Shown here piece by piece: positions 9,547 through 18,042 of a stretch of DNA of 64,000 bases. Each line of letters begins with the position of its first letter. Position 1 is the stretch's first letter. Source of the stretch: JBEVJC01 sp040510375 (GTDB taxonomy: Bacteria; Bacteroidota; Bacteroidia; Chitinophagales; Chitinophagaceae); the NCBI GenBank assembly GCA_040510375.1, contig JBEVJC010000002.1, forward strand, positions 1 to 64,000. The letters run 5' to 3'. The position numbers were made by a program, and so were the translations under genes. The notes under the pieces were generated by a model. The model saw only the letters and a program-made list of their open reading frames with translations. It had not been told where the DNA came from and ran no database searches.

Positions 9547-10761
9547 TTAACGGACCGGCCGTTTATCACTATATACAAGTAAAACGATTACAACACCTAC
9601 AACTGAAAAGCTGATTACCAGCGGCAGTACACCGTTAACGAGATAATGACTGATAATCGAACCAAGCGTTGCGCCGATAAAAAAAAAGCAGGTTCCGTAG
9701 ATTGCTGAAGCCATTCCTGCCATCTCCCCCATTGGTTCGAGGGCCACGGCACTACTATTGGGTTCAAGGGCAAGATTGATGGCCAATAACAGGGCGACAG
9801 CGATGAAGAAAAACAACATGCGGGGCGGATCACCAGCTGTTATATTCAGTAACAGCAACGCGACTGCCACAGATGCGTAAACTATAACCAGCACTTTCAT
9901 AGTCTGTCTGGCTCCATACCGTGTGGAAAGACGCGAGTTTAACAAGCTGCAAGATGACATCAGCAATCCAATCCCTCCAAATATCCAGGCAAACAGTTCT
10001 GGTTTGCCATAGATCACACCAATAATATATTCCGAGCTGGCAACATACGAACTTAATACCGTAAAGAGGAGCGTGGTCACTGCGGTATACCTGAGAAAGA
10101 TCCGGTTGCCGGTAACCTTCCGGATGGACCTGCCAATACTTTTCCAGTTGAGGGGAAGTCGCTTGTCGCCAGGCAGTGACTCTTCCAGCCGCAGCGACCA
10201 TAAAAAAACGATTGTCGCAAAAATGGGCGGAGTAAGAAATACCATATGCCAGGTAGAAAAAGATAGAATGGCAATCCCCAAAAACGGTGCAATCACCGGT
10301 GTGAAAAGGAAGATAGTAAGGATGAGCGACATAATCCTTGCCATCTGATCACCCACAAAGCGATCACGGACGCCGGCGATGGTGGTCATGAAGACTGCAG
10401 ATGCGCCAACGCCGGCGGCAAACCGTGCAGCAAGCATTAAGGGGAGAGAGGGAGCAAATGCCGCAGCAACGCCGCCAATAATATATAGAGGGAAACCTAT
10501 CCGAAGGATTGCCAGCCGGCCGTATCTGTCGGACAAAGCTCCAAAAATTATCTGGGTAACCTGTCCCATGAAAAAGAAAGAAATGACCCTGGAGGTTTCC
10601 GTTGAATCCGCACCAAGCCCATACTCCATCCGTATTTCACTTAATGCCGGCAACATGATATCAATGCCCAGGGCCGTCAGGGTCATGGTGCATGCAGATA
10701 ATGCAATGAACTCTGTCGTCGTCATTTTTTTCAATGCGCTACCTGTAGTCTGATACTTCAT
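9547..10761 (-). CDS. MFS multidrug exporter, Bcr/CflA type
   Basis: A 404-residue inner-membrane protein with 12 predicted helices. TALGIDIMLPALSEI in helix 1 and the cytoplasmic GALSDRYGRLAILRIGF loop between helices 2 and 3 (MFS motif A) match the Bcr/CflA subgroup of drug:proton antiporters. RFAAGVGASAVFMTTIAGVRD corresponds to motif C-like helix 4/5 sequences. A start at MTTTEF, 12 codons in, is also plausible. It is separated by about 60 bp from the DUF418 gene on the same strand. The substrate cannot be predicted. Confidence 0.88.
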   Translation of the reverse strand: MKYQTTGSALKKMTTTEFIALSACTMTLTALGIDIMLPALSEIRMEYGLGADSTETSRVISFFFMGQVTQIIFGALSDRYGRLAILRIGFPLYIIGGVAAAFAPSLPLMLAARFAAGVGASAVFMTTIAGVRDRFVGDQMARIMSLILTIFLFTPVIAPFLGIAILSFSTWHMVFLTPPIFATIVFLWSLRLEESLPGDKRLPLNWKSIGRSIRKVTGNRIFLRYTAVTTLLFTVLSSYVASSEYIIGVIYGKPELFAWIFGGIGLLMSSCSLLNSRLSTRYGARQTMKVLVIVYASVAVALLLLNITAGDPPRMLFFFIAVALLLAINLALEPNSSAVALEPMGEMAGMASAIYGTCFFFIGATLGSIISHYLVNGVLPLVISFSVVGVVIVLLVYSDKRPVR

Positions 10762-10820
10762 TTAATTTTTTCAACTTCCACTACGCGTTCGCATAAATAT
10801 AAATAAAATAATCAATGCGA

Positions 10821-12173
10821 CTAAACTATGGCCAGCACCAGTACCGATTTTTTCCTGAAAGGTTGTTTCTTCCAGTAAGTTAAACTTCGCCAGCACCATT
10901 CAAGTGGTCCGAAGTAAAAATAACGCAACCACAGGTGGCTCCAGATGATCTGCAATAACCAGATTGCTGCCACCACCAGGTATATCTGGTAACGTTGCAG
11001 GTGTCCGTACTGGCTGAAACCAACGCCATAAAATATAATTCCGCAGATCAGTGACTGGGTAAGATAATTGGTAAATGCCATTTGTCCCACGGGGCGCATC
11101 AGGGCGAACAACCATTTGAACCAACCTGAGCGATACAATAACATGAGTAGTCCGAAAATTCCGAGAGAACGCAGCACCCGCGACAACGTGTAGTATTCAA
11201 ATTTCGCATTTTTCAACACCTGGTAAAAATCAAAGTTCCTGTCCATTACCAGGTGCAGCCGGTACCAGGATAGTGAGAGTCCAACCCCGAGTCCGATCAC
11301 GGTTAGAAGCCAGTAAACCCGGATAGGGGCATCCCCGGTTATAACACCCGTTCGGAAAAAAAACATACCAACGAACATAAAGAGCAATACATCCCAGATA
11401 GAGAGGTAGCCATAGTGTACCAGCACATAGTTCAGGTAGAGACCACTCCGGTTATTATATACATCGGCGTAGTTCCCGGTTACCTCCGCAATATTTTTCT
11501 CCACCCTTTTCTTTTTTGATTCCGGTTTCACAGATTCCTTAAATTCAGTCAGTGCACCAAGATCCTCTTTTTGCTTCTCCGAGAGTTTGACCTTCGTGGT
11601 ATCAATTGCAGTAACCCGTTCCCCTTTTGTGATCACGGCTTTGTCCTGGTAGAGATCCCGGTTCTCCCGCGCCATCATCAGTAACATACAAACAATGGCC
11701 CCGAAAAGTAATTGCCTGGCTGGCAGGTTGCGGAAAGCATACATGATCAGTCCGCAAACAGCGTAATCGAATAGTATATCACCCCACCACAACAATACAT
11801 AGATATTGATCAGGCCAAATACCATGAGCCAGAGTTGCCGTTTCACAAAGTAATCGGCAGGCCGTACCCCCTCAAGCCTTTGTTCAAGCCTTGTAGTGAA
11901 AAGGATAATCCCGGCGCCAAACAACATCGAAAAAAGCGCGCGTTGTGTCCCTTCAGGAAGCCATTCAACCCCAAACCAGACCTTGTAGTTAACAGTTCCC
12001 AATTCGTTCATCAGGGTTGGGTCGCCTCCAGTCTGGGGCGGGAAACCAAATCCTGGTATATTCATAAGTAATATGCCGAGGATGGCAAATCCGCGGAGCG
12101 AATCAATGATCCCAATCCTCTGCGTCTGATGTACGGGTGCAGCTATCAGCGTTGTCTCGGTAGGCGTTGACAT
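10821..12173 (-). CDS. DUF418 family membrane protein (YeiB-like)
   Basis: A 450-residue polytopic inner-membrane protein. The start RIGIIDSLRGFAILGILLMN is the hallmark of the DUF418/acyltransferase-like group. The C-terminal DUF418 domain shows GQMAFTNYLTQSLICGIIF and, near the end, LQIIWSHLWLRYFYFGPLEW and WRSLTYW. Between roughly residues 180 and 235 there is a strongly charged, lysine/glutamate-rich segment (KLSEKQKEDLG, KPESKKKRVEK) interrupting the membrane helices; it should be a soluble loop. The biochemical role of the family is unsettled, with transport or surface-polymer modification both suggested. It does not clearly form an operon with a pathway. Confidence 0.85.
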   Translation of the reverse strand: MSTPTETTLIAAPVHQTQRIGIIDSLRGFAILGILLMNIPGFGFPPQTGGDPTLMNELGTVNYKVWFGVEWLPEGTQRALFSMLFGAGIILFTTRLEQRLEGVRPADYFVKRQLWLMVFGLINIYVLLWWGDILFDYAVCGLIMYAFRNLPARQLLFGAIVCMLLMMARENRDLYQDKAVITKGERVTAIDTTKVKLSEKQKEDLGALTEFKESVKPESKKKRVEKNIAEVTGNYADVYNNRSGLYLNYVLVHYGYLSIWDVLLFMFVGMFFFRTGVITGDAPIRVYWLLTVIGLGVGLSLSWYRLHLVMDRNFDFYQVLKNAKFEYYTLSRVLRSLGIFGLLMLLYRSGWFKWLFALMRPVGQMAFTNYLTQSLICGIIFYGVGFSQYGHLQRYQIYLVVAAIWLLQIIWSHLWLRYFYFGPLEWCWRSLTYWKKQPFRKKSVLVLAIV

Positions 12174-12246
12174 ATTAGTTAATTTAATGTATGTTTCGGG
12201 GGGATACTTTAAGGTAAAACGAATTTTTAAAAAGCAGAAAGAAATT

Positions 12247-14025
12247 TTACCTGCCCGAAAGAGTCAACTCCGTCATAGCCTGAAGGAACCAGGCGGTGTG
12301 CGGGATCCATTGTTCGGTCCACCGCCACTCGTTTCCGCCTGCTTCTTCTTTAAATTCAATACCTGATCCATCAGCAGATCCATCCTTCCCGGTAATCCCA
12401 TTGGAGATTCCTCCGATACCCGATCCGTGACCAAAAGAGGAAGCCATATAGGGGACATTATTTTTCCCGAAACCATACATAAAACACATATCATAGGGAT
12501 TGCAGCCCAGGATCCAGGAGAGCTGTCCCGATGAATAGGCCGGAAGAACATAAGCTTCCCCGGAGTGTTCCTGATTCCTTGCCCGGTATCGTTGTTCACC
12601 CATCACAATTGTTGCCAGCGAAGCAAGCCGGGCATTTTCGCCCTGCCACCACCATCCGCTTTCATTTTCGTGTGGGATGAAGAATCCTGAATTTATTTTT
12701 CCGTTGAAACGGAATTGCTGACGGGCATAACTGAATGGATTTTCTACCGCATAGGTCAATTCCAGTTCATGATTGACGGAACGTTCTATTGTATTTCGCG
12801 TGGCCTTCACCAATGTTGGATCCCTTTCTTTTTCAAGGTACCGTTGAAGCGAACGGACTGGCATTCCTGCATCTGCTGCATGCCAGAAGGGGCGGTCGCT
12901 GTCATTGCTGCTGAACCATCCTTCCGGTGATAAGCGCTGCCGAAGTTTTGCAGCCCGTTTCCTTGCTTCATCGCGATACAACTTATTATCCGTTGCAAAC
13001 CATAATTCGGTAGCGGCCATCAATGCACAATAGTCGTCGATAATATTTTCCCTGCCATCGTCTGTATACTTTTTATTATTCACCATCAGGTGGTCAAATG
13101 CGCGCTTCGCAACATCCAGATATTGTTTGCTGGAAAATTCCCCGTTTTTTTTCCATCGCGAAATTCTTGCAAGGGCTGCGATAGCCATACCACCACCTTC
13201 ACGGAAGGCACACTGGTAATCACTTGTAGTTACACTGTTGGCAAGTAAACCCACAATACGCCTGGCATTGGGGTTCTTGTCAAAATAACTGAACACCGTC
13301 ATGTAAAAATATCCTTCGGCTGAAAAACTTCGCATGAGGTAATCCGCACCCCATAAAGCTTCTGCCTGCAGGGAATCAGTGAGTTTCCAATCCGCCAGTT
13401 GGGAAGGGATCGATTCGGAAGTATGGATCAGCGACCAGGTGACCAGTGGTGTTTGTTGAGGCATCATGTAGTTAGTGTAAGCCAGGTGTGAAAAATATTT
13501 GCTTACATCCCCTGACGCATCACACCAGCCACCACGTACATCAGCTGTTTTTTGTGATCCGAAAAGGATAACCGATTTATCCGCATTCCATTCTATCTCC
13601 GTGTTTGCCCGCTGCCTGCGAAAATATCTAATGATAGAACTGATGGTTGTACGGGATAGAAAATATTCACCGATGGTAAACGGGGCAGAGGTATAAGTTT
13701 TACCATCGGATTCAAGTGAGATAAAATAATTGCCGGGTTGTTTTACCGGGGTAAAATCTATGTTATAAAAAACACTGCCCTGTTTCCATTCGGGGATTCG
13801 CTGTGGTGTTCCGATTGTTATTGGAAAAACCTTTGTTTCGGAACCGACCTCCCTGACAAAAATTTTGGGTTGATCGGGAAGGATACCGGACGACTCTATA
13901 ACCGCCATCTTGGACTGGTCAATGTTAAAACCCATTTGATTTACATGGATGCTAACCGGTTCATTAGCCCGAACCATATTCAACAGGATGCAACATGCCA
14001 TCAGGAAGAAAATCCTTGTATTCAT
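12247..14025 (-). CDS. Glycoside hydrolase family 9 protein with N-terminal Ig-like domain
   Basis: A 592-residue secreted enzyme. The signal peptide covers about residues 1-20 (ends VRAN). An Ig-like cellulase N-terminal domain follows (residues about 23-110, SIHVNQMGFNIDQSKMAVI), then the GH9 (alpha/alpha)6 barrel. The usual catalytic-base motif DAGD is here GGWCDASGD, one residue longer. Late barrel motifs include SWILGCNPYDMCFMYGFG and an NEWRW...WIPHTAWFLQA segment where the GH9 proton donor Glu is expected. GH9 enzymes cleave beta-glucans, but this branch may have another specificity. Its start codon overlaps the stop of the ThuA gene by one base, so the two are co-translated. Confidence 0.85.
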   Translation of the reverse strand: MNTRIFFLMACCILLNMVRANEPVSIHVNQMGFNIDQSKMAVIESSGILPDQPKIFVREVGSETKVFPITIGTPQRIPEWKQGSVFYNIDFTPVKQPGNYFISLESDGKTYTSAPFTIGEYFLSRTTISSIIRYFRRQRANTEIEWNADKSVILFGSQKTADVRGGWCDASGDVSKYFSHLAYTNYMMPQQTPLVTWSLIHTSESIPSQLADWKLTDSLQAEALWGADYLMRSFSAEGYFYMTVFSYFDKNPNARRIVGLLANSVTTSDYQCAFREGGGMAIAALARISRWKKNGEFSSKQYLDVAKRAFDHLMVNNKKYTDDGRENIIDDYCALMAATELWFATDNKLYRDEARKRAAKLRQRLSPEGWFSSNDSDRPFWHAADAGMPVRSLQRYLEKERDPTLVKATRNTIERSVNHELELTYAVENPFSYARQQFRFNGKINSGFFIPHENESGWWWQGENARLASLATIVMGEQRYRARNQEHSGEAYVLPAYSSGQLSWILGCNPYDMCFMYGFGKNNVPYMASSFGHGSGIGGISNGITGKDGSADGSGIEFKEEAGGNEWRWTEQWIPHTAWFLQAMTELTLSGR

Positions 14026-14795
14026 TATTTGTTGTTTTGCGCTGCCCAGAAAATTGCATTCCGGAAAAGTGTTACATAATGGGGGTCGTTAAACAGGGCA
14101 GGGGAATGGCCCATGAATATATAAACATTACGGGCTGGATAATCCGGGTTTGACCAGATGACCGGATGGTCGCCCATTTTTACTTTCGAATCGGGCTGGT
14201 AAGATCCTTCATCAACATGCGCCAGGACCTGTACATTTTTACGTGGATTCTGATCATACGTGTACCACTCTTCCTTTTCAATTATAAAACTATCGGGCAG
14301 GTTCCGGAAAAGCGGATGATCCCTTTGTTCCAAAACAACTTTTGCATTTGCGAACGTCGGGATATAATCTTTGAAACGAACAGATCCCATGAAATTATAA
14401 AACCAGGGCCAGAGCGCAAACCCCTCAAATTCCCCCAGCAGGCTGGCGTGGTGAAATCCGATCCATCCACCCAGGCCTTTATTGATGTAGTCCTCCAGGG
14501 CCGCGGCAGCGTCGGCATTCCAGCCATATGGCGGGTAGTCGAGCTGGATAAACAGCTGGTAGTTGCCAAGCAGCGATGCGTTTATATCTTTCGTTGAATG
14601 GAGATGATCGATTTTAAAATTGCTGTCTTCTGCCAGCTGGTCCAGCCAATTCCTGGCTGCAGCGGAATAAGCAATATGGTGACCTCCATCCTCACTTAAT
14701 GTAAGGACCCGGAAACGTGGTTGACCGGACTGCGATAACAAACGGGCAGGTGCCAGTATTATTACAAGTATTAAAATGCGGTAAACGGTCTTCAA
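14025..14795 (-). CDS. ThuA-like domain protein, secreted
   Basis: A 256-residue ThuA-family (class I glutamine-amidotransferase-like fold) protein with an N-terminal signal peptide ending near LLSQSG. Diagnostic segments are RVLTLSEDGGHHI, LFIQLDYPPYGWN, GGWIGFHHASLLGEF and VIWSNPDYPARNVYIFMGHSPALF. ThuA domains are common in Bacteroidota carbohydrate loci and may modify or bind sugars, but no firm activity is known. It lies directly upstream of and overlaps the GH9 gene, consistent with a shared glycan-processing role. Confidence 0.88.
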   Translation of the reverse strand: MKTVYRILILVIILAPARLLSQSGQPRFRVLTLSEDGGHHIAYSAAARNWLDQLAEDSNFKIDHLHSTKDINASLLGNYQLFIQLDYPPYGWNADAAAALEDYINKGLGGWIGFHHASLLGEFEGFALWPWFYNFMGSVRFKDYIPTFANAKVVLEQRDHPLFRNLPDSFIIEKEEWYTYDQNPRKNVQVLAHVDEGSYQPDSKVKMGDHPVIWSNPDYPARNVYIFMGHSPALFNDPHYVTLFRNAIFWAAQNNK

Positions 14796-14826
14796 GTTAT
14801 GTTTTGGTCTAATCTACAAAAAAATA

Positions 14827-15711
14827 TCAGCCCCATTTCACCGGGTGGCCCGACGAAATAAACTGGATGGGTATCTGGCCGATCGATGGTTTCAGCCAGT
14901 TGACCAGCCACTCCATTCCGGGTTCTTCACTGGGAATATGCCCCAGTATGATCATTGATGTTTTTCCACCGGAATCACGCAGGTCGCGCATATATTCCAA
15001 GGTCTCCCATTCCGCCAGTTCACCGATCATCACCAGGTCGGGCCTGGTTTTATCAATTGCTTCAATCTGCCGTGCACCTCCTGGTGCCCCTACCATGAAT
15101 GTAACAGTCCGGATAGTTGCCGGGAGATCGCCCATGTATCGCAGCATCGGGATTCCCAGTTTTTCCTTGTTATGGTCTATAACGTTCTGAAGAGAGGCGG
15201 GCGGGATAACCAGCCTCGCAGGTGATTCAATGCTTGCATACTGTTTCCATCCCAGTTTTCCCAGCACACCTTCATAAATACCGTCGGCGGTAAACCGGTG
15301 GATATAGTCATGGCATCTCCATACAACAATTCCATGCTGCTCAAGCAGGGCCCGCTTGAATTTGTACACTTCATCATTAACCAATGCACTGGTATTGTCA
15401 AGGTGGTTATAATAGGTGGGTTCATGCGCGATGATCAGGTTAGCTCCCAGGTCAATAGCCTTGCGGATCACTCCGATGGTGGCAAACATGGTAGTGACAA
15501 CTCCGGTAACCGGTCGGGTTGGGTCGCCCGACTTCACGGTATCGACGGTTTGCGTAAGAGGACCACCCGGAACTGATTTGATCACAATTTCTATAACGTC
15601 CTGGATGGTCATGGCAGTTACAGGAGAGCAGCTACCGGTTAAGGGGAGACCGGTTAGTCCGATAACACCGACGGTGCCCGAAACGGACAACATGAATTTG
15701 CGGCGATCCAT
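14827..15711 (-). CDS. NIF3-like (dinuclear metal centre) protein, exported
   Basis: A NIF3/YbgI-superfamily protein of 294 residues from the chosen start. An alternative upstream ATG at 15753 adds 14 residues, but MDRRKFMLSVSGTVGVIGL is a typical Tat-like signal and supports 15711. The metal-site motif appears as GANLIIAHEPTYYNH, and the second half carries ILGHIPSEEPGMEW and FISSGHPVKW. Canonical NIF3 proteins are cytoplasmic and bind two metals with a His-His pair; here the canonical THH is replaced by AHE, so the metal site may differ. Export is also unusual. It may be co-transcribed with the ThuA and GH9 genes downstream. Confidence 0.75.
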   Translation of the reverse strand: MDRRKFMLSVSGTVGVIGLTGLPLTGSCSPVTAMTIQDVIEIVIKSVPGGPLTQTVDTVKSGDPTRPVTGVVTTMFATIGVIRKAIDLGANLIIAHEPTYYNHLDNTSALVNDEVYKFKRALLEQHGIVVWRCHDYIHRFTADGIYEGVLGKLGWKQYASIESPARLVIPPASLQNVIDHNKEKLGIPMLRYMGDLPATIRTVTFMVGAPGGARQIEAIDKTRPDLVMIGELAEWETLEYMRDLRDSGGKTSMIILGHIPSEEPGMEWLVNWLKPSIGQIPIQFISSGHPVKWG

Positions 15712-15826
15712 AATTGATTTTTTGGTATACCGAATATCCGTGTTTTTGGACAACCGGCAACAGGAAGGGTGGGGAAGGTTTATTGAAAACTTATAGGGGA
15801 GCGATTACTAAAAGCCAGGCAGGGCG

Positions 15827-15946
15827 CTAAACACCCGGCTTGTCACGTCTTTTTATTCTCAGGAATAAATCCTACCGGTTCAGCTATGCGGTAGGGGTAG
15901 TTTGATTTTTAATCCAGTTATGCGGAAGGAGTTCGTGGATCCGGTT
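15827..15946 (-). mobile_element. 3' remnant of an IS66-family transposase gene (left copy)
   Basis: Read on the minus strand, bases 15946 to 15884 encode NRIHELLPHNWIKNQTTPTA then stop, the conserved C-terminus of IS66-family transposases (consensus around HELLPHNW). The non-coding tail continues to about 15827. The whole stretch is an inverted copy of 17922-18037, sharing for example ccggtaggatttattcctgag and a gtgttta end. The upstream part of the transposase is missing, because RHS coding sequence begins at the other edge. It is therefore a dead fragment marking an old insertion or recombination junction. Confidence 0.75.
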
Positions 15947-17029
15947 GATTACGACCAGCTTAACCGGATTACGGCGATGGATGTCTATCGTGGACTAAAT
16001 AATGCAGGGAACCATTGGAATAGCCTGATCAGTACCACGGACTATTAAGAACGGGTCAGCTACGATCCGAATGGCAATATCCTGAAATACCGCCGAAATG
16101 GTCGTGGTGCAACTCCTCTCATGGATAATCTGAATTATGCGTACACTGCGGGTACTAACAGATTGCGGCAAATCCGCGATACGACCGGAAATGGAATAGT
16201 TGTTCCATCGGATAACTATGCCGATGACCTTGATGATCAGGCGGCGGATAATTACCAGTACGATCTTAATGGGAATCTGACAAGGGATGCAAAAAACCGG
16301 ATATCCCAGGTGAACGGAATCTTTTGGACACCAAATGGTAAAATCCTTAAAATCAGTAAAGACCTGTCAAACGTGCCCCCAGGGTCGGCGACTGCAATCG
16401 ACTATGAGTACGATGTATCCGGCAACCGCTTGGCCAGCATGCAGACCAAGTCTATCAATGGAACAACTACTTATGATTATACTTTCTATGTACGGGATGC
16501 TCAAGGAAACGTCATGGCTGAATATGAAAAACGTCAGCAGGGTGGAGCGGGTACATTACTACTGAAAAGGCATTACATTTACGGGAGTAATCGGATGGGC
16601 CTTATTAACCGAGAGTTGAATGCCGACGCACCTAAAGGAGAAACCGGCAGCCTGGCCATACTGGGAGCTTATGAAAAAGATGAGGCTCTCCGCGGAGCCC
16701 GTAATTACGAACTCAGAAACCATCTGGGAAATGTCTTGTTGACCATCAGTGATCTAAAAACAAGTGTAGTACTAAATGGTGCCATTACCGCTTCGGCACC
16801 GGTAGTGATGACTGCCAATGATTACTTTCCTGGCGGAATGTTGATACCTGGACGCAAATACAACGCCTCGGTAGCGGCTGATCACAAGTTCGGCTTCAAT
16901 GGAAAAGAAAATGATAATTATGTAAAAGACGTCGAAGGGACGCAACAAGATTATGGAATGAGGATTTATCGCATTAGAGATGTTGCCTGTAGAATTTACC
17001 ACCAAGGTGGCCAAAACAATCACAATTGA
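15947..17029 (+). pseudogene. RHS-repeat protein fragment, interrupted
   Basis: A truncated RHS/YD-repeat gene. In one frame, bases 15950 onward read YDQLNRITAMDVYRGLNN..., hit an in-frame TAA at 16046-16048 (in a TTDY-stop-ERVSYDPNGN context), and continue open from there through 17029. The portion after the stop has YD-repeat motifs (YQYDLNGNLTRD, IDYEYDVSGNRLAS) and the RHS core NYELRNHLGNVLLTISD, DYFPGGMLIPGR and FGFNGKENDNYVK. It ends shortly after QQDYGMRIY, where intact relatives continue with DPR-type residues into the variable tip. The 5' end is cut at an IS66 remnant, so there is no signal peptide or toxin-delivery N-terminus. Only the RHS shell part is left. Confidence 0.85.
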
Positions 17030-17183
17030 AGAATCAAGAACCATACTTAAGGGAATGGGAATTACATTACCCACAAAAGTTGCAAAAGGCGACATTAATA
17101 GGGTCATGATGGACGTGCCTAGACTTTCCTCTTCGCAAATACAAGAGTTTTATCAAAAAGCGAAAGCTTTAGCTAAACCATAG
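16980..17183 (+). CDS. Small hypothetical, possible RHS tip remnant
   Basis: A 67-residue reading frame, open from 16962, in a different frame from the RHS fragment it overlaps. It begins exactly where the RHS core ends, the place where polymorphic-toxin tips are attached. The product is lysine-rich and helical looking (KTITIEESRTILKGMG, SSQIQEFYQKAKALAKP) with no recognised domain. It may be the C-terminal end of a displaced toxin tip that lost its in-frame fusion. A start at the Met of MLPVEFTTK is arbitrary. Function is unknown; the link to RHS is positional inference. Confidence 0.35.
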   Translation: MLPVEFTTKVAKTITIEESRTILKGMGITLPTKVAKGDINRVMMDVPRLSSSQIQEFYQKAKALAKP

Positions 17184-17187
17184 AAAC

Positions 17188-17577
17188 ATGATAATAATAC
17201 GCGTGGAAGGCTTGGTTGCCAGTCATATATTGTCACTTTTTGAAAACATATTCAAGCCGAGGCAATTGTCAGAAACAGATGTCATTGTATTTGTAAGTTA
17301 TGCTGAACAGGATGTCCCTAAAGGGTTTGTTTTCACTAGTGCTCAGGATTCGAGAACCAATGTTTCGAATCATGTCGAAGTTCAACTAGTTACTATCAGC
17401 CAACAGTTTTCAGAGGAATGGGACGAGATTCCGACAGGTTGGAATACTGTATGTTTACTAAGAGGAAAAACAAAAAACGATATTGCATTACTAAGCGAGA
17501 TGCCAATACTGGACCATTGGACCATGCCACACAGCTACTATATAGATTTAAGTAATCAGGATTCTCCGGAAATGTAA
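17188..17577 (+). CDS. Hypothetical protein, possible immunity-type gene
   Basis: A 129-residue protein beginning 4 bp after the previous small frame. No domain is recognised. It is soluble and acidic toward the C-terminus (DIALLSEMPILDH, IDLSNQDSPEM), and has RES-like RVEGLVASHILSLFE and IPTGWNTVCLL segments with no family assignment. Its position directly after an RHS tip-like frame is where immunity genes of polymorphic toxins lie, so an immunity role is a reasonable guess. It is followed immediately by IS66 debris. Confidence 0.45.
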   Translation: MIIIRVEGLVASHILSLFENIFKPRQLSETDVIVFVSYAEQDVPKGFVFTSAQDSRTNVSNHVEVQLVTISQQFSEEWDEIPTGWNTVCLLRGKTKNDIALLSEMPILDHWTMPHSYYIDLSNQDSPEM

Positions 17578-17581
17578 GAGC

Positions 17582-17730
17582 TTATTTTTTTGTATCGATG
17601 CGGAAGCAGGTCGCTCACTTTGTTGGCGGATGATCGGCTATGTGGTTCAATACATCTTTGAGCCACGCGTTGGGCTCGATGCCATGCATTTTGCAGGTAC
17701 CAAGTGAAGAATACAACATCCCGCTTTGCT
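17582..17730 (-). mobile_element. IS66-family transposase 3' remnant with frameshift
   Basis: On the minus strand this stretch encodes GMLYSSLGTCKMHGIEPNAW, LKDVLNHIADHP and, after a one-base loss near 17628, NKVSDLLPHRYK, in the order of the IS66 transposase C-terminus. The frameshift and missing 5' part show it is non-functional. A diverged second copy of its last third follows in the same orientation at 17743-17834. Confidence 0.7.
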
Positions 17731-17742
17731 TAGCTGCTTATT

Positions 17743-17834
17743 TTACGTATTGATGCGGAGATGCGGAAGCAGGTCGTTCGCTTTCTTGACTTGATGATCT
17801 GTGATCCGGTGCAGTACATCTTTGAGCCGCGCGT
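17743..17834 (-). mobile_element. Second IS66-type 3' remnant, same orientation
   Basis: Read on the minus strand, bases 17834 to 17743 encode NARLKDVLHRITDHQVKK then ANDLLPHLRINT and stop. This is a diverged direct repeat of the fragment at 17582-17665 (shared gatgcggaagcaggtcg and tacatctttgagcc). The two probably come from related but different IS66 elements, since the nucleotide identity is partial. Confidence 0.65.
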
Positions 17835-18037
17835 TAAAGTCGGCACCTGTAAGATGAATGATGTCAACCCACTTGAATGGCTGACAGATGTGCTGGATCG
17901 CATCAACGAACACCCCTCTACCGGATCCACGACTCCTTTCGCATAACTGGATTAAAAATTAAGCTGCCCTTACAGCACAGCTGAACCGGTAGGATTTATT
18001 CCTGAGTATAAGAATACGTAACAAGTTGAGTGTTTAC
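17835..18037 (+). mobile_element. IS66-type 3' remnant, plus orientation (right copy)
   Basis: On the plus strand, from about 17838, it encodes GTCKMNDVNPLEWLTDVLDR then INEHPST. Single-base changes then break the frame, after which the C-terminal ITGLKIK/HNWIKN-type codons are recognisable. The last part (17922-18037) is the inverted partner of 15827-15944. So the RHS fragment and its two small genes lie between inverted IS66 ends about 2 kb apart. No intact transposase remains. Confidence 0.7.
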
Positions 18038-18042
18038 TAAAA

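Noticed and set aside
15827..18037. Functional IS66 composite transposon
   Set aside because: All transposase parts are short 3' fragments with frameshifts and no intact transposase or accessory gene remains.
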